From Antedon bifida (Eukaryota > Echinodermata > Crinoidea > Comatulida > Antedonidae): 64,000 nt of DNA. Shown in pieces: positions 38,718-52,300 of the stretch (within the stretch, counting starts at the first letter, position 1; every line of letters starts with the position of its first letter). The notes below the pieces were generated by a model. The model had not been told where the DNA came from. It searched no databases and worked only from the letters and a program-made list of their open reading frames with translations. Location: contig OY727103.1 in the NCBI GenBank assembly GCA_963402885.1, positions 12,364,085 to 12,428,084 of the forward strand, given 5' to 3'. The position numbers were made by a program, and so were the translations under genes.

Positions 38718-38723
38718 TTTATT
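38718..38723 (-). terminator. Candidate polyadenylation signal AATAAA of CFAP54
   Basis: TTTATT on the plus strand reads AATAAA on the minus strand. It sits just after the last unit of the 122-bp array. If used, the transcript would carry the whole array as a 1.5-kb 3' UTR. Confidence 0.4.
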
Positions 38724-38740
38724 ATTGATATAAATCAACA

Positions 38741-40318
38741 GCTCTTGTGTAGTTTGCATCAATGGCAGTATCCAGTCTATCAGCTGAGCGTCTGTCAGTT
38801 CACCACCATATAAGGGATCAAACATCATTTGAAGACTTCTGATGACATAAACTACTGTGGCAGCTCTTGTGTAGTTTGCACCAATGGCAGTATCCAGTCT
38901 ATCAGCTGAGCGTCTGTCAGTTCACCACCATATAAGGGATCAAACATCATTTGAAGACTTCTGATGACATAAACTACTGTGGCAGCTCTTGTGTAGTTTG
39001 CACCAATGGCAGTATCCAGTCTATTAGCTGAGGGTCTGTCAGTTCACCACCATATAAGGGATCAAACATCATTTGAAGACTTCTGATTACATAAACTACT
39101 GTGGTAGCTCTTGTGTAGTTTGCACCAATGGCAGTATCCAGTCTATCAGCTGAGGGTCTGTCAGTTCACCACCATATAAGGGATCAAACATCAATTGAAG
39201 ACTTCTGATGACATCAACATAAACTACTGTGGCAGCTCTTGTGTAGTTTGCACCAATGGCAGTATCCAGTCTATCAGTTGAGGGTCTGTCAGTTCACCAC
39301 CATATAAGGGATCAAACATCATTTGAAGACTTCTGATGACATAAACTACTGTGGCAGCTCTTGTGTAGTTTGCATCAATGGCAGTATCCAGTCTATCAGC
39401 TGAGCGTCTGTCAGTTCACCACCATATAAGGGATCAAACATCATTTGAAGACTTCTGATGACATAAACTACTGTGGCAGCACTTGTGTAGTTTGCACCAA
39501 TGGCAGTATCCAGTCTATCAGCTGAGGGTCTGTCAGTTCACCACCATATAAGGGATCAAACATCAATTGAAGACTTCTGATGACATCAACATAAACTACT
39601 GTGGCAGCTCTTGTGTAGTTTGCACCAATGGCAGTATCCAGTCTATCAGTTGAGGGTCTGTCAGTTCACCACCATATAAGGGATCAAACATCATTTGAAG
39701 ACTTCTGATGACATAAACTACTGTGGCAGCTCTTGTGTAGTTTGCATCAATGGCAGTATCCAGTCTATCAGCTGAGCGTCTGTCAGTTCACCACCATATA
39801 AGGGATCAAACATCATTTGAAGACTTCTGATGACATAAACTACTGTGGCAGCACTTGTGTAGTTTGCACCAATGGCAGTATCCAGTCTATCAGCTGAGGG
39901 TCTGTCAGTTCACCACCAAGGGATCAAATATCATTTGAAGACTTCTGATTACATAAACTACTGTGGTAGCTCTTGTGTAGTTTGCATCAATGGCAGTATC
40001 CAGTCTATCAGCTGAGGGTCTGTCAGTTCACAACCATATAAGGGATCAAACATCATTTGAAGACTTCTGATGACATAAACTACTGTGGCAGCTCTTGTAT
40101 AGTTTGCATCGATGGCAGTATCCAGTCTATCAGCTGAGGGTCTGTCAGTTCACAACCATATAAGGGATCAAACATCATTTGAAGACTTCTGATGACATAA
40201 ACTACTGTGGCAGCTCTTGTGTAGTTTGCACCAATGGCAGTATCCAGTCTATCAGCTGAGGGTCTGTCAGTTCACCACCATATAAGGGATCAAACATCAT
40301 TTGAAGACTTCTGATGAC
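38741..40318 (-). repeat. 122-bp tandem array derived from the last coding exon of CFAP54 (13 units)
   Basis: There are thirteen units of 122 bp (two of 128 bp, one shortened). Each contains the coding text of the terminal exon: on the minus strand every unit can read LQMMFDPLYGGELTD and LIDWILPLMQTTQEL. The first unit, at the high-coordinate end, is the actual exon. As 122 is not a multiple of three, the frame is lost in the next unit. The last unit (below 38860) continues into unique sequence that keeps the frame as ELLIYINNKIQMQ and then stop. That probably preserves the ancestral C-terminus. Confidence 0.92.
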
Positions 40319-40342
40319 GTCCAATGAAACATCAAATGGAAT
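40202..40342 (-). CDS. CFAP54: CFAP54 exon 41 (terminal coding exon, first unit of the 122-bp array)
   Basis: The acceptor TTCTTTATAG precedes IPFDVSLDVIRSLQMMF, then DPLYGGELTDPQLIDWILPL and VQTTQELPQ, with stop TAG at 40202-40204 lying in the second array unit. The entry phase (0) fits exon 40, which encodes SQLKQCMVYIQNLLTNV. The final PQ is created by the repeat junction. Without the array the protein would end ELLIYINNKIQMQ, as still readable in the last unit. Confidence 0.85.
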   Translation of the reverse strand: MPFDVSLDVIRSLQMMFDPLYGGELTDPQLIDWILPLVQTTQELPQ

Positions 40343-43300
40343 CTATAAAGAACATTAATGTAATGTAATGTTCAAAATAATACCAACAAAAAGCTCAGTC
40401 TACAATATCAAATTAGTTTGACAAAAAAAGTGTGATGTGCCCAAATATGGTATTGACATGCCCAAATATGTTAGTGATATGACATGTCCATATATGGGCA
40501 CATTTTGATTGTACTTAAGTAGTACTTACTTCTATTGCAGAAGGTTCAACCTCAACGTTTGTCAACAGATTCTGTATATATACCATACACTGCTTCAATT
40601 GAGACTGTAAGGACATTTTTCATTATTAATAATCATCATTATTTGTAAGAAAAGTTTGTGGTACACCAGTGTTAAAGTAAAGTAAAAAATGTCTCGACAA
40701 TTCTGATGCGGTTACAACCATCTTATTCTAGCAGCGCATACACACACCGCCAACCTCACTTTACCAGTGCTTTGTTCTCAATGTGCAAACAATAATATTG
40801 ATAAGACAGTGTTAAATTAAAAACAAATTGATAAAGTCAATACCTACCTACATATCTCGTCTTGATTGTTCTTTTTGTCTTTAGAATCTACGCAAATTAT
40901 TGTTTTCATTTCCATAAACTTTTTATTATACCACAGCAAAAACTCAGGTTACTTACCTCTAAATTTTCATCTCGTTGAACTTTAGCAGACAACTGACTGA
41001 TGCGCGCTGTTCTTTTGGACTTGCGAGTAGACGGTTTGCCCGTACTTGGTGGCGTAATTTGTTTATCAGCAACTTTCGGCTTGTCTGATAACGACATCTC
41101 TGCATTTTGTTTGAGTCCAACAAGTTTCTTATGAAGAAATGTAACGTGTGTGTACTGTAAAACACGCTTTGCACAAGTTTCGTTGGTGACAGTAGACGAC
41201 GTCTTTGATGTGTATGTGTAAAGAAGAAGGATGGTGTCATTAGACGACGAGGTCAACGCACTTCTATACCATTGAACGCACAGTTGTTTAGCCGCCTTCA
41301 GTGCCGGAATCTTATTGTTATACTTGACCGGTTCCTTGACCGCTGGTGATTTCTCTTTAACGTTTCTAATCGGGATATCTGGTTGAACCGCTGGTTCAAT
41401 TGGAGCAAGATGCATTTGAGGTGGAGGATAGATAGCACCGCATTCTGACGCGTATACTGATAAGTGAGTGCTTAAAAATGAGTGCATATGCTTAAGTCGT
41501 AGCGCAGCGGTATCTGCTAATAATGGTAGTCTGACTACATTCCTGCTAGTGCCAATATCTGCTGCTGTTGATATCTCAACATCTAGTAGCTTTGTATCTT
41601 CAGTAAGTTTCTTGTCGTCTGCTGTTTTCTTGTCGTCTGCTAAGCAGTCATTGATGCCCACAGCCGACATACTGCACATACGCTGTAGGATTGACGTATA
41701 GCTAATGAGATGTCTCCAGGTCAGTTGAGGTTCTTCCATTTTAGCATCCCACTTGTAGTCTTCACTCCCTTCAGTCACAGGGTCTAAAACATTCTTGCCG
41801 TCCCGGGAGTGTACACGCAAATCATCAAGCCCTAAAATAGATGATTTTTTTTCACTTACTGTATTTATTTATAGTGTGATTTATGGAACAGTTTAAAATA
41901 TTCTAGGCTCAGTTAAATCACCTAATCTCTTCTCAGGGTTTAGTATTGTATTGAATTGATTTCTTTTAGTTGTACTGTTTTTTTTCTGTTATTTTAACAT
42001 CGCTATTATATTTATTTATCAATTGAACAAGTTTGCCTTTAAATTATTTTCTATAACATCACTGTTTTATTAGAGCCCATTCACACTTTACACATAATTA
42101 TAATGGTTGTGCGTGGTATCAATTTTTAGATAGACCAAATTAATTTCCTGTAATTTAAATGATGCCTTGTTGCACTGTTTTTTTTCTGTTACTTTGATAT
42201 GGCTGTTATATTTTGCCGTAAATTGAACACATTTGACCTTTTTCTTTAACCTCATACTGCCATTTTATTAGAGCCTGTTCAGATTTGTGTAAATCTTTAG
42301 TCCCCAGAGTAATTTAGGTTACAAATGTAATTGCATTTAAAGTGCGAACACAGCTTTAGTTAATGAAGTGAAATAATACCTTGTTCTGCTGCCACCATGA
42401 GGTCTTCTTTCAAGAAGCCTGGTATTTCATTCCTCACAGCATCCTTAGCAGGGATAGTGGTCAATGTAGCGTCACCAATAAGAAGGGTGAATCTACGCTG
42501 TGCTTGGGCTATCAAGGTAGCGGCACATACAGCCTGCCATGCCGCGTGCGATTCTTTCGTTCTCTCTCGTTCCCGTTCCTTCTCAATTGTTTCTTGTTTG
42601 CTGACCTTTTTATTTGATTTCTTAGCAGATGAAGATGGCTGTGAAATTTATTTACAAAGGAATTACATTTTCAAATAATCTTAAAAGGTTGACTATGATA
42701 ATATTATGAATTCTCCACATGCTATTAATTTAGGTCTGGACAATGTTGAGATAACATTGTGAACTAAAACACAAAACAGGATTTAATTGTTTGGAAAAAG
42801 GAAGCTTAACCTAAAGCTCTGTCTACACTATCAAACTTTGTGACAAAAAAATGCGATGTGCTCAAATATGGTAGTGATATGACATCAGCATGTCCATATA
42901 TACAAGTTTGATAGTGTAGACAGAGCTTAATGTTCTATCACAATTTAGTGTTTTCTGTTTAGATGATGGAAAAAGAAACATAAAAAGTATGAGAACATTA
43001 TGTTTTGTGTAGTTTTACTTTAAATTCAAGGTCGCATTGGGTTGAGGATAAGTTGTATTTTTACCTTAGCTTGTTGTGACATTGTAGTAGGCCGCATTGG
43101 GTTGAGGATAAGTTGTATTTTTACCTTAGCTTGTTGTGACATTGTAGTAGGTCGCATTGGGTTGAGGATAAGTTGTATTTTTACCTTAGCTTGTTGTGAC
43201 ATTGTAGTAGGCCGCATTGGGTTGAGGATAAGTTGTATTTTTACCTTAGCTTGTTGTGACATTGTAGTAGGTCGCATTGGGTTGAGGATAAGTTGTATTT

Positions 43301-46300
43301 TTACCTTAGCTTGTTGTGACATTGTAGTAGGCCGCATTGGGTTGAGGATAAGTTGTATTTTTACCTTAGCTTGTTGTGACATTGTAGTAGGCCGCATTGG
43401 GTTGAGGATAAGTTGTATTTTTACCTTAGCTTGTTGTGACATTGTAGTAGGCCGCATTGGGTTGAGGATAAGTTGTATTTTTACCTTAGCTTGTTGTGAC
43501 ATTGTAGTAGGTCGCATTGGGTTGAGGATAAGTTGTATTTTTACCTTAGCTTGTTGTGACATTGTAGTAGGCCGCATTGGGTTGAGGATAAGTTGTATTT
43601 TTACCTTAGCTTGTTGTGACATTGTAGTAGGTCGCATTGGGTTGAGGATAAGTTGTATTTTTACCTTAGCTTGTTGTGACATTGTAGTAGGCCGCATTGG
43701 GTTGAGGATAAGTTGTATTTTTACCTTAGCTTGTTGTGACATTGTAGTAGGCCGCATTGGCTTGAGGATAAGTTGTATTTTTACCTTAGCTTGTTGTGAC
43801 ATTGTAGTAGGCCGCATTGGGTTGAGGATAAGTTGTATTTTTACCTTAGCTTGTTGTGACATTGTAGTAGGCCGCATTGGGTTGAGGATAAGTTGTATTT
43901 TTACCTTAGCTTGTTGTGACATTGTAGTAGGCCGCATTGGGTTGAGGATAAGTTGTATTTTTACCTTAGCTTGTTGTGACATTGTAGTAGGTCGCATTGG
44001 GTTGAGGATAAGTTGTATTTTTACCTTAGCTTGTTGTGACATTGTAGTAGGCCGCATTGGGTTGAGGATAAGTTGTATTTTTACCTTAGCTTGTTGTGAC
44101 ATTGTAGTAGGCCGCATTGGGTTGAGGATAAGTTGTATTTTTACCTTAGCTTGTTGTGACATTGTAGTAGGCCGCATTGGGTTGAGGATAAGTTGTATTT
44201 TTACCTTAGCTTGTTGTGACATTGTAGTAGGTCGCATTGGGTTGAGGATAAGTTGTATTTTTACCTTAGCTTGTTGTGACATTGTAGTAGGCCGCATTGG
44301 GTTGAGGATAAGTTGTATTTTTACCTTAGCTTGTTGTGACATTGTAGTAGGTCGCATTGGGTTGAGGATAAGTTGTATTTTTACCTTAGCTTGTTGTGAC
44401 ATTGTAGTAGGCCGCATTGGGTTGAGGATAAGTTGTATTTTTACCTTAGCTTGTTGTGACATTGTAGTAGGCCGCATTGGGTTGAGGATAAGTTGTATTT
44501 TTACCTTAGCTTGTTGTGACATTGTAGTAGGTCGCATTGGGTTGAGGATAAGTTGTATTTTTACCTTAGCTTGTTGTGACATTGTAGTAGGCCGCATTGG
44601 GTTGAGGATAAGTTGTATTTTTACCTTAGCTTGTTGTGACATTGTAGTAGGTCGCATTGGGTTGAGGATAAGTTGTATTTTTACCTTAGCTTGTTGTGAC
44701 ATTGTAGTAGGCCGCATTGGGTTGAGGATAAGTTGTATTTTTACCTTAGCTTGTTGTGACATTGTAGTAGGCCGCATTGGCTTGAGGATAAGTTGTATTT
44801 TTACCTTAGCTTGTTGTGACATTGTAGTAGGCCGCATTGGGTTGAGGATAAGTTGTATTTTTACCTTAGCTTGTTGTGACATTGTAGTAGGCCGCATTGG
44901 GTTGAGGATAAGTTGTATTTTTACCTTAGCTTGTTGTGACATTGTAGTAGGCCCATCGTCAGCTTTGACAGGCATGTTCAGTATGTTACTTCCTTTTAAA
45001 TAAGCCTCTGCTATCTCAAGATAGGCTTCTTTTATTAATCTATAAAAAAGATGTGAGTTATTTTATTTGTCTTGTTAAAAACTACTATGCAACTCATAGT
45101 GTAAATGAATGACACGTATTTTGATATTAAGGAGCTTTCGTTTTTGCAACGACCAAACGTCACATTAATTCATTGTGCGCATGCGGATATATTATGAGGT
45201 GTTTCCTCGCTCCTCACCTGTTTGATGGTTTTCAGGCGAACACCGACTACACATCGATTGACCTGATCTAGGGCGGTCATTGGACATTGCAAATTGAACG
45301 CTCCCTATTGATTGGTTTAATATTGTTTAAAGGTTTGCATGGCAACACTAGTAAAGTTAGTTTCCAAAAGGAAATCAAATGTGATTTCTCTATTAATTCA
45401 ATAAAGCAAAATAATCATTAAATTATTAGGTTGAATCACAGAGACCTCCATGGTTAAAAACAAGACAGCTAGAACATCCTGTTTTTCCAGCACATTCAAA
45501 TTTATTCTTTTGTTTCACTCAAAATTGACTTTGTTTTTTATTTTAATTAAACTCAAATAACCTTAGTCATTAGGTAATTATTGGTGACACACTTTAAATT
45601 TTGCTTTGATTGTTTTTGTTCTATTTTTGCGACCTTTACTTTATTAAACATTATTGAATAAAAGTACTCAGAGTGTAGTGGAGGAATAAGATCACTAAAA
45701 ACCAACTCGGGAGAAAATTAAACATGTTTAAAGTTCTCGCGATGACCTAAAAACTACACCCTACGCTATCTCAAGATAACTCGTCCAGTCGGGATTCAAC
45801 TCAGACAGCACCGACGGGCAAAGGCGTTTCGACGAGCCTCGTAGTACATCGCTGTCTGAGTTGCCCTTTAGTGAATTGACTTACTGAAGATCATGGTTGG
45901 AAGTAAAGCTGGTTGAGATGGCTTGGATGAGTGTATCAACAACAGATCTACATGAACACAATCCACATTTGAACAGTTGCTGTTCTACTTTACCTGGAAT
46001 GAGAGACAATCAAACTATGTTATACCAATCTAACCACAGGATGCTGAACTCCAAAGATCAAAGGGTTTATCTGTGGCAGTGACATGATCAAACCCCTTAA
46101 TAGACACCGTGCACCGCAGAGAATATGTACATTGTACAGTACTGTTGGTATTTGTCGCAGGCAGACATAAGATAAAAGGACTGTTGTGATCTTGGCAAGA
46201 CAAGCTCAGTGTCCTGTTGTTAGATTGCCTTGGTATACAATACAAGACACACAGACAAAGTGCCAGGGTGGTACCTGGGAACAGACAAAGTACCAGGGTG

Positions 46301-49300
46301 GTACCTGGGAACAGACAAAGTGCCAGGGTGGTACCTGGGAACAGACAAAGTGCCAGGGTGGTACCTGGGAACAGACAAAGTGCCAGGGTGGTACCTGGGA
46401 AAGCCTTTTAAACCCCCAAAAGTGCATTTATATCCTATGGGTCTCAATGTACGCCTTTAACAGATAATTTAAATTCAATAAAAAGCTGAATAAAATAGAA
46501 AATCTATAACAACAATATAGTATACAATACAGTATAGTATATAATTGTTGCATTTGTATTTTATCCATTTTTTATGACACTATTCTCATGCTAGTGTCTT
46601 TTTGGTGCTTGTATTTGTTATCCATGACAAGCAAGACACCTTTCGAGCCAGCGTTTGACAAAATAAATTAAATAAATATAAATAAAGTAACATACCAAAG
46701 TTAAGGAGTATTTCTGCTTGTAAGGTTGGGTTTGTACGAACGCACAGTTTGCTGAGTGACAAAGCACTTGCTAACACGTCACCACTTAAGCGCCACATAT
46801 TAGTTGACTCCAATTCATTCCTATCACGAGAAACAACAAACAAAAGAATTTTATGTTAAGGTTAATCATGAGGAATTTTGTTTTATCTTGTGTGGTGGGT
46901 TTGTCCCAATTCTCTGTTATAAATATGTATAGGTACATTTATTAAGTATTTAAGAGCATCTGAGGAAACATAATGTACATTCCTATTAACAATATTTATG
47001 ACACTAGTCCAAACACCTACCTTAAGCTAGCCTCCCTTGCCAGGGTATGACCAATCCTCATTTTCAGTTTCACCAATAGCAGAATATGTGGTAGGTGGAT
47101 GTTCTGGAACGGGAAGGCTAGGCTTGATAATGATGGCTGTACATTGTGTATCTCAATACACTCTCCAAGATACTTCAGCTGAAACAAAAATAAAACGATT
47201 GAAAACATATTATTGTGAGGTGTACTACAAGGTTCTTTTTAATAACCATTCGATTAATTATTAAATACCATATTGCCAACAATAAATAACAATTAAGGAA
47301 ACAAGCCTGTTTAAACTGTTAAGTCCAATTTACACAGACAAGCGGTAACGGTAAGCAGAAAACCTTGTGCTTGTCCCACGTAGAATCTTTATTCATCGTG
47401 AGCTGGTTTCCACTCAACCGTTCATCCACGTGTAAATTTCAATTACAGGATAAAAAATAAAATGAAGTTATCATGTGAGGGGAGGGTCATATAAGAGAGA
47501 AAGAGAAAAGTTTGACCCACCCCAAGATATAACATTAAATACGAATTCATAGGAAATAACACAGAGTCTACATTTTTATTTTTCGTTTTCCGTTACCACT
47601 TCGCCTGTGTAAATTGGCCTTTGGTCAGTTTTTTTTTAATAACCGCACTAAGTATTACTAACCTGCTGTAGTAGCTTATGTTGCACTGCACAGTAACTCT
47701 GCAGTGTAGTCTGCACAGCTGATGACATGTTTTCATCTTCTGGGATGACTAAAGCCTCCAAATCAGTTAGATGCGTTCTTGCAAGGCACAACAAAAGAGA
47801 GGCTTCTGGAGAGAGTGTGTGCAGGTCATTCAGTAGGTCTATCACCTCCTGCAAACGAACATGTTATTAAGAAGACAGTGTAAAGGTTATAGAGGGTCAA
47901 CTACAACACAGTCACAGCTCAACAACAATAGGGGACCAACAAATATGGCTGCACCAAATCGGCCAATCAGGTTGAAGTTATAGCATATGGTTCAGACAAA
48001 AACCAACTAATTTTTCTAATACTTTACACATCTTAATATTGTATTGTTTTTGTATGTATTTTTATCGTGTTTTTTAACCTTGGAATACAAATTACTATGT
48101 ATTTGACAATATATTTGAAATTTAACTTGGTAATTATTATTTTAGTATACTGTTATTAAAGGCTTGTATTAAAAAAACTACCTTCAATGTTTCCTTGACA
48201 TCCGACAGTGATCGGCCTTCTTGCAGGTCCAAGAGGGCGCCCTGCATCAGAAACTCTGCTTGCAGTTCAATGTCTCCGCATGCCTCGGCTTCTGTAAGTC
48301 CTTGCATACAATGATCTCTGCATTCACTTAACTCCAGTTTGTTACAATCAACATCTGAAAGAAAAAGCATATTTCTTACTTTTATACTCCATTGGCTCTC
48401 AAGCAAGCAGTTACACTTCATATTTTAAATAACTATAAGACTTCCATCTTCCATTAAATTATTCACGATAAAGAATTATAATGAATACTTATTGGACAAA
48501 TACTTTGGTTATTAGTAGTCTCTTCGTATTGTTTCCTTTTACGTTAGTAATTATGCTATTATTCCTTTATGAAAGCGCTACTAGTGGATGTTTTGATTGG
48601 ATATTTCATCATAACTTTCCAAGTCAAGTATAGGTATGACATGGCATGTGTGCCAAAATTTTAAACATTAAGCCAAATGTAGAGTAACTGCTCACCTGAT
48701 ATGCGCCCCATACCCTTCACGCCAGTCATCAGGTTCTTCACAAGCATCAGCCTGCTATTTAACCACAGCCTGCCATCAAGGCGTGCCCGACTTTGAGAGT
48801 TCTGGTACTGGAAGTGACTAGACTGGATATCCTCATTGTCATCATCAAGGGAGTACAAAGATAGTGGCGGTATATGCTGTCGACTACCTTTCATTGATGA
48901 AGTTCTGTAAAATGAATGACAGAAAGTTCTGTAAAATGAGTGACAGAAAGTACTGTAAAATGAGTGACAGAAAGTACTGTAAAATGAATGACAGAAAGTA
49001 CTGTAAAATGAATGACAGAAAGTTCTGTAAAATGAATGACAGAAAGTACTGTAAAATGAATGACAGAAAGTACTGTAAAATGAGTGACAGAAAGTACTGT
49101 AAAATGAGTGACAGAAAGTACTGTAAAATGAATGACAGAAAGTTCTGTAAAATGAATGACAGAAAGTTCTGTAAAATGAATGACAGAAAGTACTGTAAAA
49201 TGAATGACAGAAAGTTCTGTAAAATGAATGACAGAAAGTTCTGTAAAATGAATGACAGAAAGTTCTGTAAAATGAATGACAGAAAGTTCTGTAAAATGAG

Positions 49301-52300
49301 CGACAGAAAGTTCTGTAAAATGAGTGACAGAAAGTTCGGTAAAATGAGTTATGTTGACTTTTAAAATAAATGTTACATAAACTATATCATCCAATTTTAA
49401 AAAATTGTTTTTATTTCATACACATCCAAAAGTGAGCAACACAATGGATAACTATTTTATAATTTATCATGCTCATTTGAGGCATAAGGAGTGGAGAAAG
49501 AGTTGTGAGTACTCCTGTTGCAACTAAACCCTGAACGTTGGGATTGGAAGGCAAGCATGTTTACCACCAAGCTACAGCTTGATAGTTGTATTATTTACCT
49601 GAAAGATGTGGTTGTCTTCTTTGTAGGTATTTCTTTGAAGAGTGAGCTTGATTGTATTGCCAGCATAGCAGAGGCAACTATGGAAGCCGATTTGGATGCT
49701 AGTTGATGTTGGCAGTAAATAAACCCCAACTCTAGCTTACCAAGAATCACTAACTCTAACTCAGATGCATGTAGAGATTCCGTACCTAAAGATAATATTA
49801 ATTTTCATTGTGAGTCATTGCTTATTGATGAATGTCTAGTAACAACAATTTATAACAAAAACTGATAATAATAATTTGATCCTAATATGGATAATAATAA
49901 TCTATTTTGTAAACCTTTTTCTTCCATGCAGTCTACCAAGATGTGGAGAAACCGCTCAGCAGTACTCAACAGTACTCCCTGTGAAGACATAGAAACACAA
50001 CGTTTAAACAAAATGTGTAACGCAGGAGGTATAGGCCCCTGGTTTACACTCTTTGGAGGCCCTCTAACATTGGGGCTGCTCATGCTCTGGGGCCCCTGGG
50101 TTTAGCCAGTGAGCACTCATAGCCGTTACTTAATTAAATTGAATTGGATTTTAATTGTAATACAAAATTAAATTTATTGACACTAGAAAAGACTAACCTT
50201 GATTTTTTCTAAACTTGGTGAATTTTTTCCCAATGAAAACCTTCCATTGTCATTGCGTACCTTTACACTTTCGACAGACACCTCATCCACGGAAGAAGTA
50301 GCTAGATAAATTAAAAAACGTAAGCAAAAGTTTTAAATTTTGCCACATGGATTGGATGAAAGGAGTAATGATTTGATTCAGCTGTCCTTGGGTAAACTAG
50401 ATATTATTTCTTTATACTGGGTAGCCTCTTCAGTCAGAAAATGTTCTGCCAGAGGGTCCAGTTAGTGGGTGTGTGAGCGGTTAAAGGCAGGGACAACGCA
50501 ATCTATAGCCATAAAATCGGCACAGGTTCAAGACACTCCTCGACCAGTAGTTCTGGTGGTAAAAGAACCTAAAATTTATGGTGTACAGATCTGACACACC
50601 TATAGATCACAGGTCATTCACACTCATTCAAAGTTTCATTCTAGCAAACTAAGTATTCTCACCTAATGCATCCTCAATGGTAAGTCTTGGTGTTATTATA
50701 ATCTTGGCGTCTCTTTCAGCTTTACGAGATAACACAGATGTCTGCACTTTACAAATGCTGCTCCCTGCAGCGCTGCTTGTTTTCCTTGTTTCTTTCGCAA
50801 CATCAGGTATACTGTAAACACAAATGAATAATGACAGGGAGGATCAATTCAACATTGCTAATGGAGGAGTCAACCAAGGCAATTATGCAAAGATAGGAAC
50901 TTGTGCAACAGTTCTTTGATCTTATGTCTGGCCTCGACAAACACCACAGAACTGTACTATAATCTTATTACTGTTTCATATATATATAAGGCAATCTAAC
51001 AGCAGGACACTGAGCTCGCCTTGCCAATATACGAACTCATAACAGTCCTTTGTCCATAATATTTAATAATATATACTTACACAGCTTCTTCTCTTGATGG
51101 TAGAACAGGAATAGTATCAGCAAGGACAATCATGAGGTGTGATTGGGCTAGTGACAAGTGGCATGTAAGATGAGGACCGTATAACGTGGCCAACGATGGC
51201 GACAAACGTTTCTCCACCAAAGTATTCAGTATCTACAAAACATAAATATACATGAGTCAGTCAACAATGCTTTCCTTATAATGAGTGGAGTTGTGGCTTG
51301 TTGACAGTTGACAATAAACTATACCTTTAGGTTGATGGCATCTGTAACTGGCTTTGCTGTGTTAAATTTCAAGGTTGTCTGAAAACAAAAAATAGAATAT
51401 TACACCATTTGAATCAACTATCCTCTTTAGTTGTGTGTAATACTTGTACTAGAGTCAACTCTCCCAATACCAGACACCTTTGGGCTGGCCAAATATGTCT
51501 GGTTTTCTGGAAAATCTAGTATTCGAAATGTGAACCTTTTGGACCTCGAGAAAAGTCTGGTTTTGGGAGAGTTTTGGGTTTTCAGAGAGTTGACTATACT
51601 AATATTTTATAAATTAAATAATAAGAATAAAAAGTGGTTTTATTTACCATTGTAGTTGAAACGAGTCTAAAGTTACTATCAGCCGTTTGAGGAAGGCGTT
51701 CACCATTTAGAATCCAAGCAAGGACAGTTAGTGCTTCTGTAAACAGCCCAAGATCTGTCAATATTCTCATCTGAAAATAAATTATAATATGAAGATTATT
51801 TGTTGTTCACATAAATATCTTGCGTGTGAGTGGCCGAGCGGTTAAGACAGTGGAACAGTAAATACGTAGCCATAACATCGGCAAGGGTTTGAGCCTCACT
51901 CGCTCCATGGTTCTACTGGAAGAATGAGTCTTCTCGGATAAGGACTATAAACCGTAGGTCCGGTGTACACATTCACACACACACACTCATGTGCACTATA
52001 AAGAACCTAGTATATCTTTCGAGACGAGTAGGGGTACTAGTACATCACAGTCACTGATACATGACAGAGCCGTCTGGAAGACCAGTCTTCGACTGAAGAG
52101 GTTACCCAGTAAAACTAAATAATACAAAACAAAACATCTTTTTTGTTAATAGTATATATTGCCAAATGCTACCTTTAGAATTCTGCCGTCAATTGCACGT
52201 TGAAGATCACGGCAGATGAACGTGGTGAAATAGTTGTACAACGTAAGGAGAGGCAGAACCTTATAAAACAAAAATAATAATAAAAAGGGAGAACTGGGGA

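Noticed and set aside
38741..40318. CRISPR-like array
   Set aside because: The units are contiguous without unique spacers, the unit is an exon copy, and the DNA is eukaryotic. The same reasoning rejects CRISPR for the 60-bp and 24-bp arrays.
43026..44975. The 649-residue minus-strand frame as a separate repetitive (e.g. secreted) protein
   Set aside because: Its start is inside CFAP54 exon 37, which is needed to repair the phase between exons 36 and 38, so the frame is an exon extension and not a separate gene.
43042..45003. A 653-residue plus-strand open frame across the 60-bp array
   Set aside because: It is the antisense of the minus-strand exon repeat. A stop-free unit whose length is a multiple of three keeps frames open on both strands. 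The minus strand fits CFAP54 splicing; the plus strand has no context.
42640..45884. A missing or lost CFAP54 exon between exons 36 and 38
   Set aside because: At first the phases clashed and an exon seemed absent. The exon at 44925-45039 was then found at the edge of the array and restores phase on both sides.
46186..46467. Five overlapping frames over the 30-bp repeat
   Set aside because: Stop-free repeat in an intron; every frame being open is a property of the unit.
48864..49394. Plus- and minus-strand frames of about 166 residues over the 24-bp array
   Set aside because: Repeat artefact. Only the minus-strand phase that runs into exon 31 is meaningful, and then as an optional extension of that exon.
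51823..51900. A functional tRNA-Ser/Leu gene
   Set aside because: The A-box region is tRNA-like but the acceptor stem does not pair, the B box deviates, and the sequence continues into a shared SINE body.
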